A stretch of DNA of 64,000 bases, from the NCBI RefSeq assembly GCF_009764685.1, contig NZ_VHLM01000004.1, positions 1 to 64,000 on the forward strand, written 5' to 3'. The notes beneath the pieces are model-generated. The model saw only the letters and a list, made by a program, of their open reading frames with translations. It had not been told where the DNA came from and made no database searches. Position 1 is the stretch's first letter; every line of letters begins with the position of its first letter. The position numbers were made by a program, and so were the translations under genes. This document shows, piece by piece, positions 53,846 through 62,245 of the stretch. This stretch comes from Flavobacterium sp. I-STPP5a. Its GTDB lineage: Bacteria > Bacteroidota > Bacteroidia > Flavobacteriales > Flavobacteriaceae.

Positions 53846-53873
53846 AAAAAGGGCTGTTGTAGCAGCCCTTTTT
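53846..53873. terminator. Terminator between the propeller gene and the convergent helicase
   Basis: AAAAAGGGCTG / GCAGCCCTTTTT stem with a short loop, and T- and A-runs on both sides. Confidence 0.85.
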
Positions 53874-53880
53874 AAGTAAT

Positions 53881-55230
53881 TTATTTTTTATCTTTTCGTT
53901 TTTTATCTCTGGTCTTTAACATGTTTCTATTAACAGATCCGTGAGTTTTTTTCTTAGTAACTCCTGGACCTCCTAAGTTCACCTTTTTGTTTTTCTTACT
54001 TTTTTCTTGAAAAGCACCATCACCGGCTAGTTTTTGTTTTTTCATCAAAAACTTGATGGGTTGTCTTTCTTTCTCAGGCTCAATTAATTTTGAGGATACT
54101 TCAACTGTTTCTGGGAATTCTTCAATAGTAAGCTCCATATCCATCAGGAGTTCTATCTCAATTTTAAACTCCTCTTCGCGTGGAGCTATTAAACTGATTG
54201 CAGTACCTGTAGCATCTGCACGACCAGTTCTACCTATTCTGTGCATGTACAATTCCGGCAATTCGGGGATTTCAAAATTGACCACATGTGTTATATTTGA
54301 GATATCTAAACCTCTAGCCATAATATCTGTGGTAATCAAACCTCTTAAGTTTCCTTCTTGAAAAGAGGCCATGGTGCTCAAACGATAATTTTGTGATTTA
54401 TTAGAGTGAATGACACCAAACTGTCCATCAAAATCTTCTTCTATGCGATCGTGCAGTAAATCGGATATTTTCTTGTTGTTTACAAAAACAAGAACGCGAC
54501 TCATATCTGGTGTGGTAGATAATAAGTGTTTTAATAAATTAACTTTCGTGTTAAAATTAGGAACGTTGTAGGTGATTTGTGTAATGTTTTCTAACGGAGT
54601 TCCTGACGCAGATAGTGTAACTTCTTCGGGATAATCAAAGAAATCATTCAAAATAGCATCTACTTCATCAGTCATTGTGGCTGAAAAAAGAATGTTCTGA
54701 CGTTTCTTTGGCATCATTGCCAAAATAGCGGTCAGTTGGGTTCTAAAACCTAAATTAAGCATTTCATCAAACTCATCAATTACGAGTTTTTGCATTTCCT
54801 CAAATCGGATTACGTTATCCAATGTTAAGTCCATTATTCGGCCGGGTGTTCCAACTAATATGTCGCAACCTTGGTAAACAGTTGTTTTTTGTGTATTGAT
54901 GTTTACACCACCAAAAATACCAATAGTTCGAACCGACATGTATTTTGTCAATTTCTCAACCTCTTCCACTACTTGCACTACAAGTTCGCGCGTAGGTACT
55001 AGGATCACTATTTTAGGAGTATGGCCAGGAGTAAATTTGTATAATTTGAGTAAAGGAAGTAGGTAAGCAAATGTTTTACCAGTTCCCGTTTGCGCAATTC
55101 CCATCATATCTCTACCAGACATGATTACTGAGAACGTTTTTGCTTGAATAGGGGTAGGTGTTGTAAATCCTAAATCATCGATCGCTTTCTGTACGGATTT
55201 AGGAAGATTGAATTGCTCAAAAGTAGTCAT
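53881..55230 (-). CDS. DEAD-box RNA helicase (RhlE-like)
   Basis: 449 residues from MTTFEQFNLPKSV; the upstream 16 codons are not family-like. Motifs: Q motif, AQTGTGKTFAYLLP (I), PTRELVVQV (Ia), VGTPGRIMD (Ib), DEFD (II, DEAD-type variant), FSATMT (III), TTDIMARGLDI (V) and HRIGRTGRADATG (VI). The tail is Lys-rich (KKQKLAGDGAFQEKSKKNKK, ending RDKKRKDKK). No DbpA-like domain is present, in contrast to the helicase at 10034-11959. Motif II reads DEFD rather than DEAD, a tolerated variant in RhlE-like proteins. Role in ribosome assembly or RNA turnover is inferred. Confidence 0.94.
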   Translation of the reverse strand: MTTFEQFNLPKSVQKAIDDLGFTTPTPIQAKTFSVIMSGRDMMGIAQTGTGKTFAYLLPLLKLYKFTPGHTPKIVILVPTRELVVQVVEEVEKLTKYMSVRTIGIFGGVNINTQKTTVYQGCDILVGTPGRIMDLTLDNVIRFEEMQKLVIDEFDEMLNLGFRTQLTAILAMMPKKRQNILFSATMTDEVDAILNDFFDYPEEVTLSASGTPLENITQITYNVPNFNTKVNLLKHLLSTTPDMSRVLVFVNNKKISDLLHDRIEEDFDGQFGVIHSNKSQNYRLSTMASFQEGNLRGLITTDIMARGLDISNITHVVNFEIPELPELYMHRIGRTGRADATGTAISLIAPREEEFKIEIELLMDMELTIEEFPETVEVSSKLIEPEKERQPIKFLMKKQKLAGDGAFQEKSKKNKKVNLGGPGVTKKKTHGSVNRNMLKTRDKKRKDKK

Positions 55231-55339
55231 TTGCTTAAATTTTTTGCAAAGATAGTCTTTTTGAAAGTAATCAAGCAAATGTGTTAATTTACAGTCTTTT
55301 TGATACTGGTAAAGTTATAAATACGTCTTAGAAAACGTT

Positions 55340-55600
55340 TTAAAAACCCTCAAAAACGCCTAGGCCAAATAAGGCAAAATCATACTTTACAGGATCTTGT
55401 GCATCAAATTCGCGAAGTTTAGCGTCTAATTCTGCAAGAGCTTTTCCATCATTTTGTTTTCGAGAAAGCAACTCCAATTTTCTAGCCACATTACCGGAGT
55501 GTACATCTAGCGGGCAAGATAGGGAAGCCGTTGAGATGCTTTTCCAGATGCCCAGATCAACGCCAGTTTTGTCATTTCGAACCATCCACCTTAAATACAT
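55340..55600 (-). pseudogene. C-terminal fragment of a TIGR02757 (DUF2400) gene, cut by the mobile element
   Basis: 86 codons from the first Met, matching the end of TIGR02757 proteins: LRWMVRNDKTGVDLGIWKSI, CPLDVHSGNVARKLELLSRK, KYDFALFGLGVFEGF. Full-length members have about 250 residues, so roughly the first two thirds are missing. Just upstream of the Met the frame hits TAA after about five unrelated codons. The break coincides with the 3' end of a serine recombinase gene, so the rest of the gene probably lies at the other end of the inserted element, beyond 64000. Confidence 0.88.
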
Positions 55601-55625
55601 GTAGAAAAGGGTAATTTAGATGGTA

Positions 55626-57377
55626 TTAATCAAATAATACTAGTTCATTTGGATTTAGGTCAACACTTTCTCCAATCATACCCGAAACAGTAGTATTTCC
55701 TTCATAGCCAGTTAAGTCTTCTTCATTGAATGGTATGCCCTTGCGGTCGTAATTAGCTTTAAGCATTTCTACATCTTCTGCAAGTTGTTCCTTATTTAAT
55801 GCTTTCTCTCGATAATGTGTATGCCAATACCACTTCAAACCTTTCCAGTCTGTGGTAAATGTAGATTCCTCAGAATAATTTCTATATTTAATAACTATAA
55901 AGTAATATCCAGATTTGTTTTGCTTTGAATGATGTATTTTGATGCTCTCAATCAAAGAATGCACCAAACGTTTAATCTCATCAAATTGAATATAATCAGT
56001 ATAAGTTTCTATCAAAGTTTTGGTTCTTGAGATTCTGGTCTCATTTTCCATTTCTAAAACTTTTATTTGGAGGTCTTCAATTTCTAAATTTAATTTAACC
56101 CTTTTTAGTTTTGTTAATTTGTAGTCTTCTTTAAAAGTTTCATCATCCTCCAAGTCTGGGTCTCTTAATAATTTTACTAAGCGTTCAAGCTGTTTATCCA
56201 ACTGAACTAATTCTTTCTTCTTACTATCTAGCTTTTCTCTTAGTGGAATTGATAGATTACTCTTTGGAGCCTCGAGCAATAATTCTTTAAGATTCTTATT
56301 TTTAAATAAATGCTGAATAATAAAATTTTCTAATTTAGGGAGTGAAATAGCCCTACTATCTTGACAGTCTTTATGCGGTGGTCTCTTTCCTTTGCATTTA
56401 TAAGAGTTGTCATTTCCTTTAGGTCTTTTTTTTCCTAACACTTCATTACCGCAATGTCCACATTTTATAATTCCATTTAGTAAATAATGATAATCTGCTC
56501 TTTTACCGACATTTTTAATATTTTTGGGAAGGTTCTCATTTACCTTATCCCATAAATCATCCTCTATGATTTGAACATCAATTTTTACTTCAATTCTTTT
56601 GTTGATATCTTTCTTGTTCCAAATTCTGATACCTTTATAGATAGGGTTTGTCAGCATGTCATAAACCACATTTCCTCTCCATTTTACATTGCTTTTTTCA
56701 AATTCTGTAACATTCTTTGTGAATTCATTTATCCTTTTTATTTTTCCTTTAAATCTATTAAATTTTGTTGGTGCCCCTTCTTCGTTTAGGATATTGGCAA
56801 TCGTATAACTACCAATTCCTTGAAGTGATAAATTGAACATTTTTCGAATGTACTGAGCTTCTTCTTCAAAAATTATAAAATTATTATTTTCATCACGTTG
56901 ATAACCGTAAGGTTTCATTCCATGAGTTTTCCCTTTTAGTGTTTTACTGTAATTCGCTAATTTTACTTTTCTAGAGGTAATTTTAGCATAGTATGAATTG
57001 ACTAATGAAATTAAGTTACTACCTAAAATGCTTTCGTCATTACTAAAATCAAAATCAATTCCGTTTGGATAAAATTTACATTTATGCGCTATGCATTCAG
57101 CGGAAAAAATATTCCATACAGTGGAATTGCGTTCAATTCTAGACTGGTCTATGCAATAAATGTTGGTAATGACACCTTTTTTTAAATCGGACATCATATC
57201 CGCAAGTGCTGGTCTATCTTCAATAGCTAGAGTTCCGCTCATTCCTTCATCTACATAATATCTATATTGCAAACCTAAATGATTAGCCAATTTGAAACCA
57301 CCCTGTTGTTGGGTTTCGATAGAATAATCGGTTCCATCTGCCTTGTTTTTGGATGTACGACAATAAATAGCGAGCAT
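55626..57377 (-). CDS. Large serine recombinase (site-specific integrase)
   Basis: 583 residues. The N-terminal resolvase domain (about 1-140) carries the catalytic YCRTS (Ser about 9) and DEGMSGTLAIEDRPALADMM. The recombinase domain (about 165-270) has KPYGYQRDENNNFIIFEEEA. A zinc ribbon (about 300-340) has CGHCGNEVLGKKRPK with further Cys at KCKGKRPPHKDC. A coiled coil (about 365-440) is followed by a C-terminal region. This is the large-serine-recombinase layout that integrates phages and mobile elements between short att sites with a 2-bp core. Its 3' end adjoins the truncated host gene, the normal position at the element edge. Catalytic and zinc residues are intact, so it may be active. 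Confidence 0.93.
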   Translation of the reverse strand: MLAIYCRTSKNKADGTDYSIETQQQGGFKLANHLGLQYRYYVDEGMSGTLAIEDRPALADMMSDLKKGVITNIYCIDQSRIERNSTVWNIFSAECIAHKCKFYPNGIDFDFSNDESILGSNLISLVNSYYAKITSRKVKLANYSKTLKGKTHGMKPYGYQRDENNNFIIFEEEAQYIRKMFNLSLQGIGSYTIANILNEEGAPTKFNRFKGKIKRINEFTKNVTEFEKSNVKWRGNVVYDMLTNPIYKGIRIWNKKDINKRIEVKIDVQIIEDDLWDKVNENLPKNIKNVGKRADYHYLLNGIIKCGHCGNEVLGKKRPKGNDNSYKCKGKRPPHKDCQDSRAISLPKLENFIIQHLFKNKNLKELLLEAPKSNLSIPLREKLDSKKKELVQLDKQLERLVKLLRDPDLEDDETFKEDYKLTKLKRVKLNLEIEDLQIKVLEMENETRISRTKTLIETYTDYIQFDEIKRLVHSLIESIKIHHSKQNKSGYYFIVIKYRNYSEESTFTTDWKGLKWYWHTHYREKALNKEQLAEDVEMLKANYDRKGIPFNEEDLTGYEGNTTVSGMIGESVDLNPNELVLFD

Positions 57378-57391
57378 AAATATATTTTTTA

Positions 57392-57399
57392 CAAATATA
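57392..57399 (-). promoter_or_regulatory. -7 box (TATATTTG on the minus strand) of the recombinase gene
   Basis: TAnnTTTG match ending 15 bases before the recombinase ATG, so the leader would be very short. The remaining gap to 57497 shows nothing else. Confidence 0.45.
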
Positions 57400-57497
57400 A
57401 CAAATGGTTTAATAAGGGTAATTAAGGTAGTTAAATAAAATTTATCTTATTGTAGTTTTATAGATGCAATGATGTCAAACCTTTCCGTTACATTTTC

Positions 57498-58337
57498 TTA
57501 ATCTTTTGCACTTTCATAATAATCTCCCATCATAGTTTCTAAATCGGTGCTGAATTTTTTACCATGTTTAATTAATCTCAAAGTCGTCCACTTACTTTTA
57601 GCATCCAAATCTAAATTATGCTTTTTAAAAATCTCATTTTTTAGCCAACTTTTAAATTCAACAAATGCTTTTGAATGATTTTCATTATTACTAGCGTAAG
57701 CAAGATTTTCATTATATACACCTTTTAAAAATTTATCAACCTCTTTTTTAATATGTACAACTGGTAGTTCTTTTACCATCATGTCAATAACCAATTCATG
57801 AGGCTTTGGATAATTTAATAAATTGTCAATTGACTCCAAATAATAGCTTAAATCATTTTTTATTTCCACTTGAGGCTGGGCAGACTCTTTGGTTACTTCA
57901 ATAATAACGACAGAGTTTAGAGCTTTTTCTTCATTTTGAGTTGGTGTAGTTTCTTGAAAATTTTCCTTTTTTTCAATAACCGATTCTTCTACTTTTTTGT
58001 CTTTTGAATTGAGATTTCCAAATTCAGAAATAGTATAACTGTAAAGTTTTTTTATTGTTTTTGTGTTCTTTGTGCTTTTGGTTTTTAATTCCGTTTTTCT
58101 TAAATAACCATTATCTTCTAGATTATCTATAGCACTAAAAAAAGTGGGCTTAGTAATACCTAATCTATTGCAATAAAGAGTTTGTGATAAATTGAATTCA
58201 GTATCAGAATCAGACAGTATCATGGTCAATAGTCTAAAAGCGGTTGCTGATAGTCTTGTATCCAATAGTATTGAATGGTGTATGGTGGTAAATTTACCAC
58301 CTTCATTATTTTTACGAATAACTGTTTTGTTTGTCAT
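57498..58337 (-). CDS. Winged-helix DNA-binding protein, possible replication/regulatory protein of the element
   Basis: 279 residues. The N-terminal 100 residues form a helix-turn-helix domain (TTIHHSILLDTRLSATAFRL, FNLSQTLYCNRLGITKPTFF, AIDNLEDNGYLRKTELKTKS). A Lys/Glu-rich low-complexity linker (about 115-170) and a helical C-terminal part (about 175-279; LPVVHIKKEVDKFLKGVYNE) follow. The fold resembles winged-helix replication-initiator or phage replisome-organiser proteins, but no catalytic motif is seen, so a regulatory role is equally possible. It reads away from the structured non-coding region at 58338-59165, which may be its target. No symbol is justified. Confidence 0.65.
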   Translation of the reverse strand: MTNKTVIRKNNEGGKFTTIHHSILLDTRLSATAFRLLTMILSDSDTEFNLSQTLYCNRLGITKPTFFSAIDNLEDNGYLRKTELKTKSTKNTKTIKKLYSYTISEFGNLNSKDKKVEESVIEKKENFQETTPTQNEEKALNSVVIIEVTKESAQPQVEIKNDLSYYLESIDNLLNYPKPHELVIDMMVKELPVVHIKKEVDKFLKGVYNENLAYASNNENHSKAFVEFKSWLKNEIFKKHNLDLDAKSKWTTLRLIKHGKKFSTDLETMMGDYYESAKD

Positions 58338-58614
58338 TATAATTTTATTTCCTCATTGTTATTTTCTCCTCTTGTGTTTGGTGAGGAAAGCTGATGAACA
58401 TGACCCCATCAGCAACCAAAATAATCAATCGTTTAGATTTTAATATATGCTACAAACTAATATCTTTAATCTTACAATAATATTAAACAATTATAATCAA
58501 TTTTAAAAAAAAGTCAATCTTATTTAAAACCATTCATATTATTTTTACATTTATTTCATTGAGAGTAGCTCACAAATCTTGATTTTAGTTGAAATATATT
58601 TTTATTCACAAAAG

Positions 58615-58659
58615 TTGGTATGATTTCTTTACCAATTGTTGGTAATATTTTTATACCAT
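58615..58659. promoter_or_regulatory. Two tandem palindromic operators (TTGGTA-N9-TACCA)
   Basis: TTGGTA-TGATTTCTT-TACCAA (58615-58635) and TTGGTA-ATATTTTTA-TACCAT (58639-58659) share arms and spacing and repeat at a 24-base period. This pattern fits binding by two dimers of a winged-helix or HTH protein. Candidates in the element are the protein at 57498-58337 and the one at 59166-59444. Confidence 0.7.
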
Positions 58660-58679
58660 ATACTATATTAGTAATATAA

Positions 58680-58770
58680 CTCACTCCGTGAGGTGAGAGT
58701 GTGTATATTAAATTATTATGTGTTCTAGTGAGTATCTTCGTTTATACTCCGATACATCACTAACACATAA
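58680..58770. ncRNA. Structured region: short G/C hairpin followed by a long imperfect hairpin
   Basis: CTCAC-TCC-GTGAG (58680-58692), with a competing outer GTGAG at 58693-58697, is followed by the long arms TTATGTGTT-C-TAGTGA-GTATC (58716-58736) and GATACATCACTAACACATAA (58751-58770) around a 14-base loop that can also form GAGTAT/ATACTC. Such pairing in otherwise AT-rich DNA suggests a folded RNA or an origin. Strand cannot be assigned. Confidence 0.5.
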
Positions 58771-58843
58771 AGATAAAGGTTAAGAAAAAACATTTCAACT
58801 AAACTTATTTATAAACCTAATAACTTTAGTAGTTAAGAAAAAC

Positions 58844-59041
58844 CTATCTCAACTCAAAAAAAAGTTTTTCGGAAACTAACATCTCAACTTCCAAAGGAAA
58901 AGGTGAGCGATTACAGCATCCAATCTCAACTTCAAGAAATATAGCCAGCCCATTGTACCTTTTGCTTCTTAATGGGGTAAAAAACACTCCTCTAGTTCCC
59001 CCGCATGCTCCTGTAAACGTTCTATCACAATATATTCCCAA
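58844..59041 (-). CDS. Doubtful 65-residue frame in the structured region
   Basis: The product MGIYCDRTFTGACGGTRGVF... is rich in Cys, Arg and Phe, has no membrane helix and matches no family I know. It lies in the most GC-rich part of the non-coding gap. It could be a real small protein, or a frame across conserved non-coding DNA. Its codon usage differs from neighbouring genes, so I lean to non-coding. Confidence 0.3.
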   Translation of the reverse strand: MGIYCDRTFTGACGGTRGVFFTPLRSKRYNGLAIFLEVEIGCCNRSPFPLEVEMLVSEKLFFELR

Positions 59042-59165
59042 TCATTGATTTCAACCCTTCTAAAGCCCTTTTCAGTCAATAGTCAGTTCATAAATATGAT
59101 AGAGTGTTTACACTTCCTAATTTTTTTGAATTTTAAATCATTGTAGCCAAAAATCACTCAGATAA

Positions 59166-59444
59166 TTAGTTTATTCGAATCAAACTTCCCATCAATTCAC
59201 CTCGTTTATAATAGACCCTATTACCGATGCCAAAGGCAATTATTTTACCTTTTTTAGTCCAATTCCATAAGGTAGTCATATTGATTTTTAACAAAGTGCA
59301 AGCCTCAGCTCTGGTAAGTAATTCATCTGGATTTTCAGTAGGTATATTTTTTACAAATTCTTGTAATTGTTCTTTTACCACTCTTGTGATTAACTCTTCT
59401 AAATCCCTCGGAGTTAAATTTTGTAATAGGATTGCGTTTTCCAT
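59166..59444 (-). CDS. Excisionase-family helix-turn-helix protein
   Basis: 92 residues. An N-terminal helix (TPRDLEELITRVVKEQLQEF) is followed by an HTH_17/MerR-like DNA-binding domain (about 42-85; LLTRAEACTLLKINMTTLWN, KGKIIAFGIGNRVYYKRGEL). This is the small 'helix-turn-helix domain' protein commonly found near integrases in Bacteroidota elements, where it acts as excision factor or regulator. It is transcribed away from the RM operon. Likely DNA targets are the operators at 58615-58659 or the att region. Confidence 0.82.
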   Translation of the reverse strand: MENAILLQNLTPRDLEELITRVVKEQLQEFVKNIPTENPDELLTRAEACTLLKINMTTLWNWTKKGKIIAFGIGNRVYYKRGELMGSLIRIN

Positions 59445-59821
59445 TATATAGATTTATGAATTAATAACAAATTAAAAATTAGTTCAAATATCACCTAAAC
59501 TGGGTATTGCATCCAGCGTAAAAGAATGGTTTCTTTGGCAAGCAAGAAACAAAGCATTAGATAAAAAACCTATGTAAATACATTACAAGATTTATAAATT
59601 GCTTATATTAGGCATTACATTATTGTCTATAAATATGATTGTTAATGCATTAAATAAGATGCCTCGTAATTGCCAAATTTAAATGCTGTCTACTAACTAA
59701 AAAAAATTAATTTTACATCAAGTACAGTTTTGCTTTATAGTAAATTGTACTAAAATCTAAAATACTATAATTTCATTATATCAAAATTATTTGATGGTGA
59801 AAAAAGAATACAAAATACACT
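59445..59821. other. 377-base gap between the excisionase-like gene and hsdM
   Basis: Mostly AT-rich with no clear -7 box for hsdM. The only notable content is the coding-like remnant at 59476-59577. Confidence 0.6.
59476..59577 (+). pseudogene. Remnant of a C-terminal coding segment
   Basis: The frame KLVQISPKLGIASSVKE-WFLWQARNKALDKKPM and its TAA lacks a start codon after an upstream in-frame TAA. The protein-like composition (two Trp, amphipathic helix) suggests a leftover 3' end of a gene displaced when the RM module was acquired. No family identified. Confidence 0.3.
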
Positions 59822-62245
59822 ATGGCAATTAAAAAATCAGAATTATACAGCTCTCTTTGGGCTAGTTGTGATGAATTACGTGGAGGAATGGATGCCTCTC
59901 AATACAAAGATTATGTACTTACAATGCTTTTTGTGAAGTATGTTTCAGATAAGTATGCTGGCAACCCGATGAGTTTAATTGAGATACCCAAAGGAGCTTC
60001 ATTTGAAGACATGGTGGCCTTGAAAGGACAAACCGATATTGGTGACCGAATCAATAAAGAAATATTGAGACCTTTATTTGCGGCCAATGGACTTGAAGGT
60101 TCAATGGAACTAGTAGATTTCAACGATGATGACAAACTAGGAAGCGGAAAAGATAAAGTAGAAACGCTGTCTAAGCTTATTGCTATTTTTGAAAATCCTG
60201 GACTTAACTTTAAAAATAATAGAGCTGAAGATGATGATGTATTGGGTGATGCGTATGAATTTTTGATGCGTCACTTTGCTACAGAATCTGGAAAAAGCAA
60301 AGGACAATTTTACACACCAGCCGAGGTATCTAGAATCTTATCGAAGGTCATTGGTGTTGAGAAAGCAGACAAACCATCTTATACAGCTTACGACCCAACC
60401 TGTGGTTCGGGTTCGCTTTTATTGAAAGTGTCAGATGAATCACCAAATGGACTTACACTTTACGGTCAAGAAAAAGATATAGCCACAAAAGGATTAGCCA
60501 TCATGAACATGTGGTTGCATGGCTATCCCGAAGCATCTATTGCGGGTGGAAACACCATATCAATACCTAGTTTTAAAGAAAATGATGGAAGTTTAAAGCG
60601 ATTCGATTTTGTAGTTGCCAATCCTCCTTTTTCTGTTAAGAATTGGTTGACTGGAATCAACCCAATGGATGATGCCTTCAAGCGTTTTAGAGGGTATGGA
60701 GTGCCACCAGAGAAAAATGGCGATTATGCCTTTTTACTACACATTTTAGCTTCATTAAAAAGCACGGGAAAAGGAGCAGTTATTCTTCCTCATGGTGTTT
60801 TGTTTAGAGGAAATGCCGAAGCCGAAATTCGTAAAAACATCTTGGAACGCAAATGGATAAAAGGAATTATTGGGTTGCCAGCCAACTTGTTCTACGGTAC
60901 AGGTATTCCCGCTTGTATTATTGTGATTGACAAAGAAAATGCTGAAGAGCGTGAAGGCGTTTTTATGATGGACGCCAGCAAAGGATTTACTAAAGATGGT
61001 AACAAGAACCGATTAAGAGAACAGGACATTCACAAAATTGTAGATGCCTTCAACCGCCAGTGGGAAATTGACAAATACTGTCGTTTAGTACCGTATAGCG
61101 AGATTGAAAAAAACGAATACAACTTAAACATTCCTCGTTATATTGACACTCAAGAGGATGAAGACATTCAAGATTTGAATGCACACTTAAATGGTGGAAT
61201 TCCTCAAAAGGACATTGACGCCTTGAAGAAATACTGGGAGATATACCCTAATCTAAGAAAAGATTTGTTTACCCCTATTCGTGAAGGGTACGCCAAATTG
61301 AATGTGGAAAAAAACACCATCAAAAGCACCATTTTTGAGCATGACGATTTTACAAAATACAATACCAAGCTAGACAGTTTGTTTACGGAATACAAAGCAA
61401 CCAATCATGCCCGAATGAATGCTATTGGCGCCGATACCAAGCCCAAAGATTTCATTAAAACCATTGCCGAAGACTTACTAGAGCGATATGCAAATAAACC
61501 TCTAATTGGCCAATATGATGTGTACCAACATTTGCTAGACTACTGGAACGAAACCATGAAAGATGATGTCTATCTATTGGTTGAAGACGGTTGGAAAGCT
61601 ACTGTAAAACGTATTATTGAAAAAAACAAAAAAACAGGCAAAGAAACCGATAAGGGCTGGACTTGCGACCTTATCCCTAAAACATTAGTCATTAACCGAT
61701 TTTTAGCCACTGAACAACAAGCCGTTTGGGATGTTGAAACCGCTTTAGAAAGCCTACAAGCCGAAATAATAACTATTGAAGAAGAACATGCTGGCGAAGA
61801 AGGCCTATTGAGTGAAGCTACCAACGATAAAGGTAGTTTGACTAAAGCTACCATAACCGCATTTGTAAAAGACAACAAGACCAACCCAACAGAAAAAGAA
61901 GCGGTGGCACTGGCCAATAGCTTATTGAAACTATTTAACCGTGATACGGAACTTAAAAAAGAACTAAAAGAGAAAACCACCACTTTAGATGATTTGACCC
62001 TTGCTAAGTTCAAAGCCTTAACCGAAGCTGAAGTAAGAACACTAGTAGTCGATGATAAATGGCTTACCAGCTTACAAACCGTGATACAAACCGAAATTGA
62101 TGCTATCTCACAACGGTTAACCACTAGAGTAAAAGAATTATCAGACCGCTACGAAAATTCTTTAGGAGAATTGGATTGTGAAACAAAATCTTTAGAGGAT
62201 AAAGTTAATATTCATCTTGAAAAAATGGGATTAAGATGGAATTAA
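59822..62245 (+). CDS. hsdM: Type I restriction-modification methyltransferase subunit HsdM (long form)
   Basis: 807 residues. HsdM_N (about 5-140) opens SELYSSLWASCDELRGGMDA and holds YVLTMLFVKYVSDKY. The N6-adenine methyltransferase domain has the AdoMet motif DPTCGSGSLLLK (about 190) and catalytic FVVANPPFSV (about 268). The C-terminal third (about 480-807) is a helical, Glu/Lys-rich extension with coiled-coil potential (ELKKELKEKTTTLDDL), longer than the E. coli-type HsdM of about 530 residues but seen in long-form HsdM proteins of Bacteroidota. It methylates adenine at the target site as M2S. It overlaps hsdS by 10 bases (ATG within its end), so the two are translationally coupled. Confidence 0.96.
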   Translation: MAIKKSELYSSLWASCDELRGGMDASQYKDYVLTMLFVKYVSDKYAGNPMSLIEIPKGASFEDMVALKGQTDIGDRINKEILRPLFAANGLEGSMELVDFNDDDKLGSGKDKVETLSKLIAIFENPGLNFKNNRAEDDDVLGDAYEFLMRHFATESGKSKGQFYTPAEVSRILSKVIGVEKADKPSYTAYDPTCGSGSLLLKVSDESPNGLTLYGQEKDIATKGLAIMNMWLHGYPEASIAGGNTISIPSFKENDGSLKRFDFVVANPPFSVKNWLTGINPMDDAFKRFRGYGVPPEKNGDYAFLLHILASLKSTGKGAVILPHGVLFRGNAEAEIRKNILERKWIKGIIGLPANLFYGTGIPACIIVIDKENAEEREGVFMMDASKGFTKDGNKNRLREQDIHKIVDAFNRQWEIDKYCRLVPYSEIEKNEYNLNIPRYIDTQEDEDIQDLNAHLNGGIPQKDIDALKKYWEIYPNLRKDLFTPIREGYAKLNVEKNTIKSTIFEHDDFTKYNTKLDSLFTEYKATNHARMNAIGADTKPKDFIKTIAEDLLERYANKPLIGQYDVYQHLLDYWNETMKDDVYLLVEDGWKATVKRIIEKNKKTGKETDKGWTCDLIPKTLVINRFLATEQQAVWDVETALESLQAEIITIEEEHAGEEGLLSEATNDKGSLTKATITAFVKDNKTNPTEKEAVALANSLLKLFNRDTELKKELKEKTTTLDDLTLAKFKALTEAEVRTLVVDDKWLTSLQTVIQTEIDAISQRLTTRVKELSDRYENSLGELDCETKSLEDKVNIHLEKMGLRWN

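Larger units (their letters stand above)
58338..59165. other. 828-base AT-rich gap of the mobile element with operators and structured RNA/DNA
   Basis: Apart from one weak 65-codon frame (58844-59041) no gene is supported. It contains two tandem palindromes (58615-58659), a hairpin cluster (58680-58770), and four scattered TCAACT-type repeats near 58794, 58847, 58882 and 58924. Candidate functions are replication origin, att-proximal regulatory region or a non-coding RNA gene. Confidence 0.7.

Noticed and set aside
58338-58790. Possible CRISPR-like or iteron array
   Set aside because: Only two operator copies with a 24-base period and no regular spacers; no cas genes nearby.
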